From JAAZPT01 sp034180455 (GTDB taxonomy: Bacteria > Bacillota > Clostridia > Christensenellales > Aristaeellaceae), in assembly GCA_034180455.1 (NCBI GenBank), contig JAXFOG010000006.1, forward strand, positions 102,041 to 166,040: a stretch of 64,000 nt of DNA, given 5' to 3'. A program made the position numbers and the translations under genes. The notes below the pieces were generated by a model. The model had not been told where the DNA came from. It did not search any database and saw only the letters and a program-made list of their open reading frames with translations. Shown here in pieces: positions 36,084 through 44,919 of this stretch; the first letter of the stretch is position 1; each line of letters begins with the position of its first letter.

Positions 36084-37601
36084 CTATACGAATTTTGCTG
36101 CTAATGTCATAATTTCTTCCTGCGAAGTATTTTGAGCATCCACTTCGCCAGAAAGATAACCATTTGACATGACTAAAATTCTGTCGCATATCCCTAATAA
36201 TTCAGGCATTTCGGAGGATACTATTATTATTGATTTTCCTTCTTTTGCCATGTTCATTATTAACTGATAGATTTCATATTTTGCCCCAACGTCAATTCCA
36301 CGTGTAGGCTCATCAAGCAAAAATATATTAGGCTCAGTGAGCATCCATCTACCAAAAATAACTTTTTGCTGATTGCCACCAGATAGAGCACGTATTTTAG
36401 TATCTTGCGATGGAGTCTTTATTCTCATGGCTTCAATAGACCAGTTCGTGCTCTTTTTCATCTTTGAATTACTCAAAAATAAATTATTAACCAAATATTT
36501 TTTTAGACTAGCAATAACAGTATTATCACGTATAGATAGTATACTAAATATTCCTGTTGCGCGTCTTTCCTCTGTAACCATTGCAAAACCATTAGCAATT
36601 GCTTCACGAGGAGATTTGTTTTTTATTTCCGTTCCATTTAAAATAAGCGTTCCAGATTTTCTTGTAGATATTCCAAAAATATTTTCAAGTACTTCTGTAC
36701 GCCCAGCTCCAGCCAGTCCAGCAAGGCCAAGAATTTCTCCTTTATGTAGATTAAAACTACAGTCTTTCAAGTTTACATATGCTGAAGACAAATTTTTAAC
36801 TTCTAATACTACTTGATTACTTGGAGAATAATCTTTAATTGGGAATCGATTTGTCAGTTCTCTTCCAACCATAAGCTTAATAATCTCATTCATGGTTATT
36901 TCATTAGAATTTCTAGTTTCAATATGTCTTCCATCTCTCATAATTGTTACTTCGTCAGATATCTTTAATATCTCTTCCATCTTATGAGAAATATAGATTA
37001 TTCCACACCCTTTATCTCTAAGCATGTTTATTATTCTAAAAAGATGATCAACCTCTTTTTCTGTAAGAGAGGATGTAGGTTCATCGAAAACAATTACTTT
37101 TGAATTATAAGAAACTGCTTTAGCTATTTCAACCATCTGTCTTTGAGCAACGGGCATAGTGCTCATCTTTTGTTTTGGGTTTACATCAATGTTTAATGAC
37201 TTAAAGATCTCTTTTGTATCATTAAGCATTTTTCTTTCAGAAACAAATGGTAGGCCTTTTATTTTTGGATATCTTCCTAGCCAAATATTATCCATAACAT
37301 TTCGCTTTAAAGCTTGATTAAGCTCTTGATGTACCATTGCTACACCATTATCCAAGGCCTCTTTTGAATTTTTAAAGTCTATTTCTTTTCCATTTAAATA
37401 TATATGACCACTATCTTTACTATATATACCAAAAAGACACTTCATTAGTGTAGATTTTCCTGCACCATTTTCACCCATTAAAGCATGCACAGTACCTGCT
37501 TTAACTGTGATTGAAACATCATCAAGTGCTTTTACACCGGGGAAACTTTTTGATATATTTTCTAGTCTTAGCAGAACATTATTATTTTCTTTTATAGACA
37601 T
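36084..37601 (-). CDS. mglA: Galactose/methyl-galactoside ABC transporter ATPase MglA
   Basis: 505-residue double-cassette ATPase. The first cassette has GENGAGKST, the VHQELNQALKRNVMDNIWLGRYP stretch typical of MglA, and FDEPTSSLTE. The second cassette has the expected altered Walker A (GAGRTEVLENIFG), signature LSGGNQQKVIFGRWM and LDEPTRGIDVGAKYEIY. It is preceded by GGAG. A strong hairpin separates it from mglB, which should leave more mglB than mglA message. Confidence 0.94.
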   Translation of the reverse strand: MSIKENNNVLLRLENISKSFPGVKALDDVSITVKAGTVHALMGENGAGKSTLMKCLFGIYSKDSGHIYLNGKEIDFKNSKEALDNGVAMVHQELNQALKRNVMDNIWLGRYPKIKGLPFVSERKMLNDTKEIFKSLNIDVNPKQKMSTMPVAQRQMVEIAKAVSYNSKVIVFDEPTSSLTEKEVDHLFRIINMLRDKGCGIIYISHKMEEILKISDEVTIMRDGRHIETRNSNEITMNEIIKLMVGRELTNRFPIKDYSPSNQVVLEVKNLSSAYVNLKDCSFNLHKGEILGLAGLAGAGRTEVLENIFGISTRKSGTLILNGTEIKNKSPREAIANGFAMVTEERRATGIFSILSIRDNTVIASLKKYLVNNLFLSNSKMKKSTNWSIEAMRIKTPSQDTKIRALSGGNQQKVIFGRWMLTEPNIFLLDEPTRGIDVGAKYEIYQLIMNMAKEGKSIIIVSSEMPELLGICDRILVMSNGYLSGEVDAQNTSQEEIMTLAAKFV

Positions 37602-37628
37602 TTCTTTTCTCCGTTATTACTTGAAAAT

Positions 37629-37654
37629 AGGCGAAGGAGCGAGCTCCTCCGCCT
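37629..37654 (-). terminator. Intercistronic hairpin between mglB and mglA
   Basis: GC-rich inverted repeat (37629-37639 with 37644-37654, AGGCG..GGAG with one mismatch) and a 4-base loop, with only a short U-rich tail. It is probably a partial terminator or a 3' stability stem that lets the binding protein be made in excess of the membrane parts. Confidence 0.6.
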
Positions 37655-37679
37655 AGTAAATTTTTGCTTTGGAAAGTTA

Positions 37680-38738
37680 TTATTCACCTAAGTAAATTGA
37701 ATAAGGAATAGCAATCTTCCATGAGCCTTCACGAACATAGTGCTCGTCTAGGTCAGCTGTTGCTTCTTTTCCAGCAAGATAGTTAGAAGCGATCTTTGCT
37801 ATAGCGTCAGCCATACCAACAGCGTCTTGTTTGATTGTTCCAGCAAGTGAACCTTCAGAAATAAGATTCTTTGCATCATCTGTAGCGTCTACGCCAAATA
37901 CAGGAATGGTTGTTGAGCCTTCACCTTTATTGTATCCAGCGCTTTGTAGAGCCTGTACAGCACCTATAGCCATTTCATCATTATTTGCTATAACTAACTC
38001 TACCATATTGTTATTGTCTTTTGTATACTGAGCTAAAATTGTTGTCATATAGTCTTGAGCAACCTGACGGCTCCATGTACCCATCTGGTCAACAAGATAA
38101 AGTGTTGTAGCCTGATCATCATAATACTTAAGTTCTGGTTTGCCTGCCTCTACCAATTTAGCATTTGCATTTTCTACGCCATACTTTGTACGAGCAATTG
38201 CTTCTTGGTTAGACTCATCACCTTTGAACATTACATATGAAATAACGCCGTCTCCATTAAGATCATATTTTTCAAAGTCTTTTAGTAGATATTCGCCAAT
38301 CATATCTCCCTGCATTTTTCCTGCATCTTCATAGTTTGTGCCTACAAATATGCACTTGTCATAGCTTTCAACTATAGACTGTTCAATAGAACGGTTAAAG
38401 AAAATCAGTGGAATATTAGCTGTCTTAGCGGTATCAACAATATTCTGAGCTATACCATCTGCACCAGTCTCAACAACATTTACTACTAAAAGGGAAGCTT
38501 TTGTAGCAACTGCTGTGTTGATTTGGTCTGTTTGGGTTGCTTGTGTAGCATTTGCGTCATTATCAATAAACTTAATATTGGCTTCATTTAGTTTTTGGTT
38601 TAAACTTTCACGAACAAAGCTGAGATATACATCAGAAAATGTGTACCAAAATACTTGTGTTTCACCTTCTGCAAGAGCAGTAACACCTAGTGTGAGCACC
38701 ATAGCAAACACTAAAACTAAAGAAATAATTTTTTTCAT
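37680..38738 (-). CDS. mglB: Galactose/glucose-binding protein MglB
   Basis: 352-residue substrate-binding protein of the periplasmic-binding-protein type I fold. The calcium-binding loop of galactose-binding protein is visible as DLNGDGVISY (159-168), as are FFNRSIEQ and the FGVDATDDAKN hinge region. The first 23 residues form a signal peptide ending in TALA, a signal peptidase I type site, with no lipobox cysteine. In a one-membrane bacterium these proteins are normally lipid-anchored, so this one would be released or held by other means. AGGAG precedes the ATG, and a consensus promoter lies upstream. Confidence 0.93.
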   Translation of the reverse strand: MKKIISLVLVFAMVLTLGVTALAEGETQVFWYTFSDVYLSFVRESLNQKLNEANIKFIDNDANATQATQTDQINTAVATKASLLVVNVVETGADGIAQNIVDTAKTANIPLIFFNRSIEQSIVESYDKCIFVGTNYEDAGKMQGDMIGEYLLKDFEKYDLNGDGVISYVMFKGDESNQEAIARTKYGVENANAKLVEAGKPELKYYDDQATTLYLVDQMGTWSRQVAQDYMTTILAQYTKDNNNMVELVIANNDEMAIGAVQALQSAGYNKGEGSTTIPVFGVDATDDAKNLISEGSLAGTIKQDAVGMADAIAKIASNYLAGKEATADLDEHYVREGSWKIAIPYSIYLGE

Positions 38739-38793
38739 ATTTCTTCTCCTTAATAATGTATTATTTTACAAGTTTTTTTCCTTGTTTGACTAT

Positions 38794-38822
38794 ATTATAT
38801 AAATAATGTTCTCAAAAGTCAA
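38794..38822 (-). promoter_or_regulatory. Promoter for mglBAC
   Basis: Minus-strand TTGACT (38822-38817), a 17-bp spacer and TATAAT (38799-38794). A small inverted repeat, ACAAG/CTTGT (38768-38772 and 38781-38785), just after the predicted start point could be an operator. The rest of the 165-bp gap to nrdR is AT-rich without other features. Confidence 0.82.
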
Positions 38823-38903
38823 TTATTATTTATTTTTAAACATTTATATTTTGAGTATAAAAATATAAATAAAATTAGGTAATTTAATTTAGAATAATAA
38901 AGT

Positions 38904-39377
38904 TTATTGATTTTTTTCGCTTGGCTCGTTAACAAGTGAGTTTAGCTCGTCCATAAAGCTGCCAATGTCTTCAAATTGTCTATATACAGAAGCAAAACGT
39001 ACATATGCAACTTTATCAAGTTCCTTTAGTTTATTCATCACAATTCCACCAATATAGTTGCTTTCAATTTCACCACTACCGATGGTACTGCGTATTTCGT
39101 TTTCTATGCTTGAAACAAGTTCTTCAATTTGCTTTAGTGATATAGGACGTTTTTCGCAGGCTTTTAATATTCCACTTTTTATTTTTTCGCTGTTGTACGC
39201 TTCTCTAGTTCCATCTTTTTTTATAACAAGAATATGAGTGCTGTCTATACGTTCATAGGTTGTAAAGCGGTTGCCACATTCAACGCATTCTCTTCGTCTA
39301 CGAATAACTGTGCCATTTTCAATATACCTTGAATCAACGACTTTACTTTCTAAATGATTGCAAACAGGGCATTTCAT
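38904..39377 (-). CDS. nrdR: Ribonucleotide reductase regulator NrdR
   Basis: 157-residue repressor that senses ATP/dATP and controls ribonucleotide reductase genes. The zinc ribbon cysteines are C3, C6, C31 and C34, followed by an ATP-cone domain (LVIKKDGTREAYNSEKIKSGI). It is a single-gene unit divergent from lepA; no ribonucleotide reductase gene lies in the window. Confidence 0.95.
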   Translation of the reverse strand: MKCPVCNHLESKVVDSRYIENGTVIRRRRECVECGNRFTTYERIDSTHILVIKKDGTREAYNSEKIKSGILKACEKRPISLKQIEELVSSIENEIRSTIGSGEIESNYIGGIVMNKLKELDKVAYVRFASVYRQFEDIGSFMDELNSLVNEPSEKNQ

Positions 39378-39411
39378 ATCGTTACCTCGCTTTATTGTTT
39401 TAATTATAATA

Positions 39412-39440
39412 ATTATACATAATTTTCTTTTATTTGAAAA
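39412..39440 (-). promoter_or_regulatory. Promoter for nrdR
   Basis: Minus-strand TTTTCA (39440-39435), a 17-bp spacer and TATAAT (39417-39412), 34 bases before the nrdR start. Confidence 0.55.
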
Positions 39441-39515
39441 GTTAAACTCTTTAAATTATTGATTTTTATATGAATCTAATATAATATAAATATATGTAAG
39501 TTTGGAGGTAAAATC

Positions 39516-41318
39516 TTGGATAATAGATTAAAATATATTAGAAACTTTTGTATTGTTGCACACATTGATCATGGTAAATCTACTCTTGCCGATAGAATAC
39601 TTGAAAAAACTGGTGTGTTTGATAAGAGAGATATGCAGGACCAAATCTTAGACAGCATGGATTTGGAGAGAGAACGTGGAATAACTATTAAAAGTAAAGC
39701 AGTTAGAATGCAGTACAAAGCCAAAGATGGTGAGACATATACTCTAAATCTTATAGACACTCCCGGACATGTAGACTTTTCGTATGAAGTAAGTAGGGCA
39801 CTTGCTGCATGTGAAGGTGCATTGTGTGTTGTAGATGCTACTCAAGGTGTTGAAGCTCAAACACTTTCCAATGTTTATATGGCTATTGATCACAACCTTG
39901 AAATAATTCCAGTTATTAATAAAATAGATTTGCCTAGTGCAAGAATAGACGAAGTAAGAGCTGAAATAGAAGATATTATAGGATTAGATGCAAAAAATGC
40001 GCCTGCTATTTCTGCTAAAACAGGACTCAATATTGATGATGTATTAGAAACAATCGTAACACAAATACCGGCTCCAAGTGGCGATATAAATGCTCCTCTT
40101 CAGGCTTTGGTGTTTGACGCAAAATACGACAATTATAGGGGTGCTATTTGCTTTGTAAGAATAATCAATGGCTCTATTAAGCCAGGAATGAATATGTTGC
40201 TAATGGCAGGAAAATCTGTTTTTGAAGTTGTGGAAGTAGGAACTTTTGAGCCGAATTATACACCCAAATCAGAGCTAGAATGTGGTGAGGTTGGCTATGT
40301 TGCTGCATCTATTAAAGATGTAAGAGACACAAGAGTTGGTGATACAATAACAGATGCAGATAGACCTGCAGATAAAGCTTTACCTGGATATCGCGATGTT
40401 ACTCCAATGGTATACTGTGGAATTTATCCAGCAGATGGAGCAGACTATGAAAATCTAAAGGATGCACTTGAAAAGCTAAGAATGAATGATGCCTCGTTGC
40501 ATTTTGAACCAGAAACATCAGCTGCTTTAGGGTTCGGATTTAGATGTGGATTCTTAGGATTACTTCATATGGAAATAATACAAGAAAGGCTTGAAAGAGA
40601 ATTTGATCTTGTTCTTGTGTGTACTACTCCAAGTGTAATATATAAGGTCTTAAAGACAAGCGGAGAAATAATAGAAGTAGAAAATCCTACTGCTTTGCCG
40701 CCTGTTGCTGAAATAGAAGAAATTCAGGAGCCAATTGTAAAAGCAACTATTTATACTCCACAAGAGTACATAGGAACAATTATGGACCTTTGCATAGATA
40801 AAAGAGGTAACTTTATAGATATGCAATATGAAGGCGATAGGGTGAGAATGCATTTTATTATCCCTTTGAATGAAGTTATTTTTGACTTTTTTGATCAAAT
40901 TAAGAGTCGCACAAGAGGATATGCATCATTCGATTACGAACTTAGCGATTATTTAAATAGCGATCTTGTTAAGTTGGATATATTACTTAATGGTGAGATC
41001 TGTGATGCATTCTCAATAATTGTACATAGAGATAAGGCCTATTCCAGAGGAAGAAATATGGCTGAAAAATTAAAAAATGTTATTCCGAGACAAATGTTTG
41101 AAATACCTATTCAAGCAGCCATAGGTGGAAAGATAATTGCAAGAGAGACTGTTAAAGCAATGCGTAAAGATGTTTTAGCAAAATGCTATGGTGGTGATAT
41201 CAGTAGAAAAAAGAAGCTTTTGGAGAAGCAAAAAGAAGGTAAAAAGCGAATGAGAAAGTTTGGCAATGTGGAGGTACCAAGCGAAGCATTCTTAGCAGTT
41301 CTGAAAATGGGTGAATAA
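39516..41318 (+). CDS. lepA: Elongation factor 4 (LepA)
   Basis: 600-residue translational GTPase that acts on stalled or initiating ribosomes. It starts with TTG at 39516, 6 bases after GGAGGT. The G1 motif AHIDHGKST is at residues 15-23, with DTPGHVDF and NKIDLP following; the unique C-terminal domain has RKKKLLEKQKEGKKRMRKFG. It leads the unit lepA-nadD-rsfS-NusG-II. Confidence 0.96.
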   Translation: MDNRLKYIRNFCIVAHIDHGKSTLADRILEKTGVFDKRDMQDQILDSMDLERERGITIKSKAVRMQYKAKDGETYTLNLIDTPGHVDFSYEVSRALAACEGALCVVDATQGVEAQTLSNVYMAIDHNLEIIPVINKIDLPSARIDEVRAEIEDIIGLDAKNAPAISAKTGLNIDDVLETIVTQIPAPSGDINAPLQALVFDAKYDNYRGAICFVRIINGSIKPGMNMLLMAGKSVFEVVEVGTFEPNYTPKSELECGEVGYVAASIKDVRDTRVGDTITDADRPADKALPGYRDVTPMVYCGIYPADGADYENLKDALEKLRMNDASLHFEPETSAALGFGFRCGFLGLLHMEIIQERLEREFDLVLVCTTPSVIYKVLKTSGEIIEVENPTALPPVAEIEEIQEPIVKATIYTPQEYIGTIMDLCIDKRGNFIDMQYEGDRVRMHFIIPLNEVIFDFFDQIKSRTRGYASFDYELSDYLNSDLVKLDILLNGEICDAFSIIVHRDKAYSRGRNMAEKLKNVIPRQMFEIPIQAAIGGKIIARETVKAMRKDVLAKCYGGDISRKKKLLEKQKEGKKRMRKFGNVEVPSEAFLAVLKMGE

Positions 41319-41319
41319 T

Positions 41320-42504
41320 ATGTCAGAATATGTATCAAAAATAGGAGTTTTTGGTGGAAGCTTTGATCCTGTGCATAATAGACATATTCAAATTGCCCAG
41401 GAGGCACTTGATCAATTTCAGTTAGATAAAGTTATATTTATACCAACTGTTAATCCACCACACAAAACATCATTAAAAGCTTCTATTGAAGATAGAATAA
41501 TGATGCTTCAACTTGCTCTTGTAGGTAATAAAAAGTTTGAAGTGTCAAAAATAGAAATGAATAGAGAGGGATACGCTTATACCTATGATACATTAATAGA
41601 ACTTACTACTCTTTATCCCAAAACTTGCTTTTATTATATTATAGGTGAGGATTCTTTAAACTATCTTGATAAATGGCATAGGGCAAATGATTTATTTAAG
41701 CTTACAAACTTTATAGTATGTAATAGATTTCATGATAAAAAAGATAGAAGAAAAGAAATCGAAAAAGCTGGAGCAAAACTTTACTTTTTAAAAACAGCAG
41801 CAAAAGATATATCGTCTACAAAGATTAGACAAGATTTGAAAGATCATAATAATAGCAATGAAATTCCCAAGACTGTTCTAGAATATATTTTAGAAAAGAA
41901 TCTTTATAATACTGACGTTCTTCCATGCTATTTCTCGTCTTATATATCTAAGTTAATAAATCTCATTGAAATAAAAAGATTTGCTCACTCATTAGGTGTT
42001 GCATATGAGGCTAGAAAGCTTGCTATCATTTATAATCAGGATTATATTAAAGCTACTGAAGCAGGGTTATTGCATGACTGTGCAAAAAATCTTCCAATAA
42101 ACAAAATGCAGCTCATTGCAGACATGAATAATTTAGATCTTGACCTTCAAACATATAATAGCGAGCTATTACACGCACCAGTAGGATCTATTTTAGCAAA
42201 AACAGCATTTGGTGTTACAGATAATAATGTTTTAAGTGCTATTTTTTATCATACTACTGGAAACTATAACATGAATTTATTTGATATGATTATTTACCTA
42301 TCAGATAAAATTGAACTAGGAAGACCGAATTATCCACAACTTAACGAGATTCGAAAACTAGCAGAAAAAGATATACACGCAGCTATGATTATGTGCATTG
42401 AAAGCACTGCAAAATTTTTAGAGAAGCATTCAAAGCCTATGCATAAGGATACGCTAAGGCTATTAATTACACTAAAAAATAGAGGAGAAAACTATGGAAT
42501 CTAA
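41320..42504 (+). CDS. nadD: NadD-YqeK fusion: nicotinate-nucleotide adenylyltransferase plus HD hydrolase
   Basis: 394-residue two-domain protein. Residues 1-200 are NadD, which makes nicotinate adenine dinucleotide from nicotinate mononucleotide and ATP; the nucleotidyltransferase motif is GGSFDPVHNRH and the second motif ISSTKIR. Residues from about 205 form a YqeK-type HD domain with GLLHDCAKNLP (HD near 251-252), a family shown to cleave diadenosine tetraphosphate. Separate nadD and yqeK genes adjoin in many Firmicutes; here they are one frame. The ATG at 41320 follows GGGTGA. rsfS follows with an 11-base overlap. Confidence 0.92.
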   Translation: MSEYVSKIGVFGGSFDPVHNRHIQIAQEALDQFQLDKVIFIPTVNPPHKTSLKASIEDRIMMLQLALVGNKKFEVSKIEMNREGYAYTYDTLIELTTLYPKTCFYYIIGEDSLNYLDKWHRANDLFKLTNFIVCNRFHDKKDRRKEIEKAGAKLYFLKTAAKDISSTKIRQDLKDHNNSNEIPKTVLEYILEKNLYNTDVLPCYFSSYISKLINLIEIKRFAHSLGVAYEARKLAIIYNQDYIKATEAGLLHDCAKNLPINKMQLIADMNNLDLDLQTYNSELLHAPVGSILAKTAFGVTDNNVLSAIFYHTTGNYNMNLFDMIIYLSDKIELGRPNYPQLNEIRKLAEKDIHAAMIMCIESTAKFLEKHSKPMHKDTLRLLITLKNRGENYGI

Positions 42505-42859
42505 AGAATTAGCATTAACAATTGCAAAAGTATTATATGATAAGAAAGCAAGCAACATTGATGTTTTATATGTGGGAAATAGAACAGTTATTACTGATTA
42601 TCTAGTAATCGCAAGTGGCAGGACTTATAACCAGGTAAGATCTCTTATGCATGAAGTCGAAGAACAATTAGAAAAGAAAGACATTTTTGCTACAAGAAAA
42701 GAGGGTGCTTCAGAGGGGCGTTGGTGTGTAATTGATTATAATTATGTTATGGTGCACATTTTCTATAAAAAGGATAGAGATTACTATAAGCTAGATAGCT
42801 TATGGGCAGACAAAGACAATAGGATTGATCTAGGCTTTGAATCAGACGATAATAATTAA
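42494..42859 (+). CDS. rsfS: Ribosomal silencing factor RsfS
   Basis: 121-residue RsfS (YbeB/DUF143), which binds L14 of the large ribosomal subunit and blocks subunit joining in poor conditions. Family features are TDYLVIASGRTYNQVRSL, the EGASEGRWCVIDY stretch and VMVHIFYKKDRDYYKLDSLW. GGAGA precedes the ATG. It overlaps the next gene by one base. Confidence 0.95.
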   Translation: MESKELALTIAKVLYDKKASNIDVLYVGNRTVITDYLVIASGRTYNQVRSLMHEVEEQLEKKDIFATRKEGASEGRWCVIDYNYVMVHIFYKKDRDYYKLDSLWADKDNRIDLGFESDDNN

Positions 42860-43266
42860 TGACTAAAAAAAATCTAATAGGAAAAAAAGAGATTATTTTA
42901 TTTATTCTAATAATAACAATCTCTATTATGATATATTTATTAAATGTTTTTTTAAACAACAAACCATCTTCTAGAGTTCAGATAATAATTAATGGTGAAT
43001 TGAGGGACACCATTAATATTGAAGAAGGAAAAACATATGACATTGTTCAAGGCGATTATAAAAACACCATTCTTTTTACAAAAAATGGTGTAAAAGTTAT
43101 ATATTCAAATTGTCAAAATCAATTATGTGTACATCAAGGCGAAGTTAATTGTGAAAATTATAAAACTAGAATGATGGGGAACAGCATTATTTGTTTGCCA
43201 CATAATTTGGCAATCAGATTAGAACTTAAAGATGATATTCCAAGTGATGATAAAATTGATAATTAA
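42859..43266 (+). CDS. NusG domain II-containing membrane protein
   Basis: 135-residue protein with one N-terminal membrane segment (about residues 11-31) and an outward-facing NusG domain II-like fold, a small family of unknown role widespread in Clostridia. The conserved cysteine pattern is seen in YSNCQNQLCVHQG and IICLPHNLAIRLE. It is not the transcription factor NusG. It starts at the rsfS stop (TAATG) and ends one base before the convergent uppP stop. Confidence 0.78.
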   Translation: MTKKNLIGKKEIILFILIITISIMIYLLNVFLNNKPSSRVQIIINGELRDTINIEEGKTYDIVQGDYKNTILFTKNGVKVIYSNCQNQLCVHQGEVNCENYKTRMMGNSIICLPHNLAIRLELKDDIPSDDKIDN

Positions 43267-44061
43267 TTAAAACACTAATAGTCCAAACCTAAATCCAATT
43301 AAAACAAGTATACCTAATATAATCGCATAAGCCGCAAAATACTTTAAATTGATTCGGCTTATTATTTTCATCATAAATTTAATAGCAAAAAATCCAAATA
43401 TAAAAGCCGCAAACATGCCAAATAGAGTTGGCAATATTTGAATCTCATTAAGATAATTTCCACTGATGGCTTTTTTAAGTGCATATATAAGGCTACCAAG
43501 TATTGCAGGAGCACTCATCATAAATGAAAATTTTGCTGAAGTACTTTTGTCAAGGCCCGATAAAATGCCACCAAATATTGTTGATCCACTTCTACTAACT
43601 CCAGGTAACAATCCAAGTATTTGAGCAAATCCCATGCTTAGAGCATTTTTAGATTTAATATTAGTATTAGTTGATTTTTTAGAAACTACTTGTGCGATAA
43701 TAAGCAAAATACCTGTAATAATAAAATTAAATCCTAAAAATACTCCACTAGACAGATAGTCAATAGTATTATCGAATATTATAACAGCAAAAAAAGCCGG
43801 CAATGATGCAATGAATAAATAAAAGAGAGTTTTAGACTTAAAAGGATTTTTTAATATTTCTAGCCAATCTTTCCAAAAATATATCAATACAACTAATAAT
43901 GTAGCTACATGAAGAAGAATATCAAAAACTAAATAACTTTCAGCATTTTCATTTATCTTCATTAGTGTACGTAACACAAGAAGATGCCCACTTGAAGATA
44001 TCGGAATAAATTCTGCTAATCCCTGTAAAACTCCTAAAATAATTCCTTGAAATATACTCAT
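43267..44061 (-). CDS. uppP: Undecaprenyl-diphosphatase UppP (BacA)
   Basis: 264-residue membrane phosphatase that recycles the lipid carrier of peptidoglycan synthesis; its overproduction gives bacitracin resistance. The two active-site motifs are GLAEFIPISSSGHLL near the N-terminus and LPGVSRSGSTIFGG. About seven hydrophobic segments follow the usual plan. It follows degV after one base, and its ribosome site lies in the end of degV. No terminator is obvious between it and the convergent NusG-II gene. Confidence 0.95.
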   Translation of the reverse strand: MSIFQGIILGVLQGLAEFIPISSSGHLLVLRTLMKINENAESYLVFDILLHVATLLVVLIYFWKDWLEILKNPFKSKTLFYLFIASLPAFFAVIIFDNTIDYLSSGVFLGFNFIITGILLIIAQVVSKKSTNTNIKSKNALSMGFAQILGLLPGVSRSGSTIFGGILSGLDKSTSAKFSFMMSAPAILGSLIYALKKAISGNYLNEIQILPTLFGMFAAFIFGFFAIKFMMKIISRINLKYFAAYAIILGILVLIGFRFGLLVF

Positions 44062-44062
44062 A

Positions 44063-44917
44063 CTATGCCTCTACTGGTAATACTATCAATCCAATTAAAC
44101 CTTTTCCTGTATGAACGCCTAAAACTGGACTTAAAATATTAACAAAAATGTTCCTTATGTTTAAGGATTGTTTTACTTCCTCAGAAAATTGCTTTGCTTC
44201 TTCCTCGACCATACCATGAACAATATATGCATCAACTAACTGATCTTTATATCTATCTACAGCGTTTGATAGCATAAGGGACTTTGCTTTTGCAAAGCCT
44301 CTAGCTTTTGCTAATGTTTCATAAACACCATTTTGATTTACAAATACTATTGGTTTAATATTAAGCAAGGCTCCAACTACACCTTCAACAAGTCCGATTC
44401 TTCCACCTTTTCGCAAATACTCAAGAGTATGTACTACAAAAGTAGATTGCATAATTTTTCTTTGTTCTTCGATTTTGATTGCTATTTCCTCAATGGTTAA
44501 GCCTTCTGCAAGCATATCGCTTGCTCGAATCACAAGTAAACCAAGTCCACCAGAAAGTGTTTTTGAATTTAGAACTATAATATTTGCCTTGTCTCTGTAG
44601 TTGTCAGCAATAATATTTACTAAATTACATGTACCACTTAAACCTGCAGAAATTGAAATATGTAATATGTCTGTGTAACCATCATTTATCAATTCTTCAT
44701 AAAGATTTGAAATATCATCAGGATTTGGAAGACTTGTCTTAGGGATTTCATTTTCAAGTAAGGAATATATTTCTTCGCTACTGATATCAATTCTGTCTTT
44801 ATACTCAGCGTTACTTGCAATAATTCTTAATGGCACAAACCTTATATTTCGCTCTTTAAGAATCTTATCGCTAATATCACAACTCGAATCGGTTATAATG
44901 ATACTTTTATTTTTCAA
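44063..44917 (-). CDS. DegV family fatty-acid-binding protein
   Basis: 284-residue DegV protein. This family includes FakB, which binds fatty acids for the kinase FakA; no fakA lies here. Typical parts are IITDSSCDIS at the start, TSLPNPDDI, HISISAGLSGTCNL and the YLRKGGRIG segment. The start is a TTG at 44917, 7 bases after a GGAGG that lies in the last codons of pyrG. It belongs to the pyrG-degV-uppP unit. Confidence 0.88.
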   Translation of the reverse strand: MKNKSIIITDSSCDISDKILKERNIRFVPLRIIASNAEYKDRIDISSEEIYSLLENEIPKTSLPNPDDISNLYEELINDGYTDILHISISAGLSGTCNLVNIIADNYRDKANIIVLNSKTLSGGLGLLVIRASDMLAEGLTIEEIAIKIEEQRKIMQSTFVVHTLEYLRKGGRIGLVEGVVGALLNIKPIVFVNQNGVYETLAKARGFAKAKSLMLSNAVDRYKDQLVDAYIVHGMVEEEAKQFSEEVKQSLNIRNIFVNILSPVLGVHTGKGLIGLIVLPVEA

Positions 44918-44919
44918 GA

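Noticed and set aside
42859..43266. Annotation as transcription factor NusG
   Set aside because: It has only a domain II-like part after a membrane anchor, and lacks the NGN and KOW arrangement of NusG.
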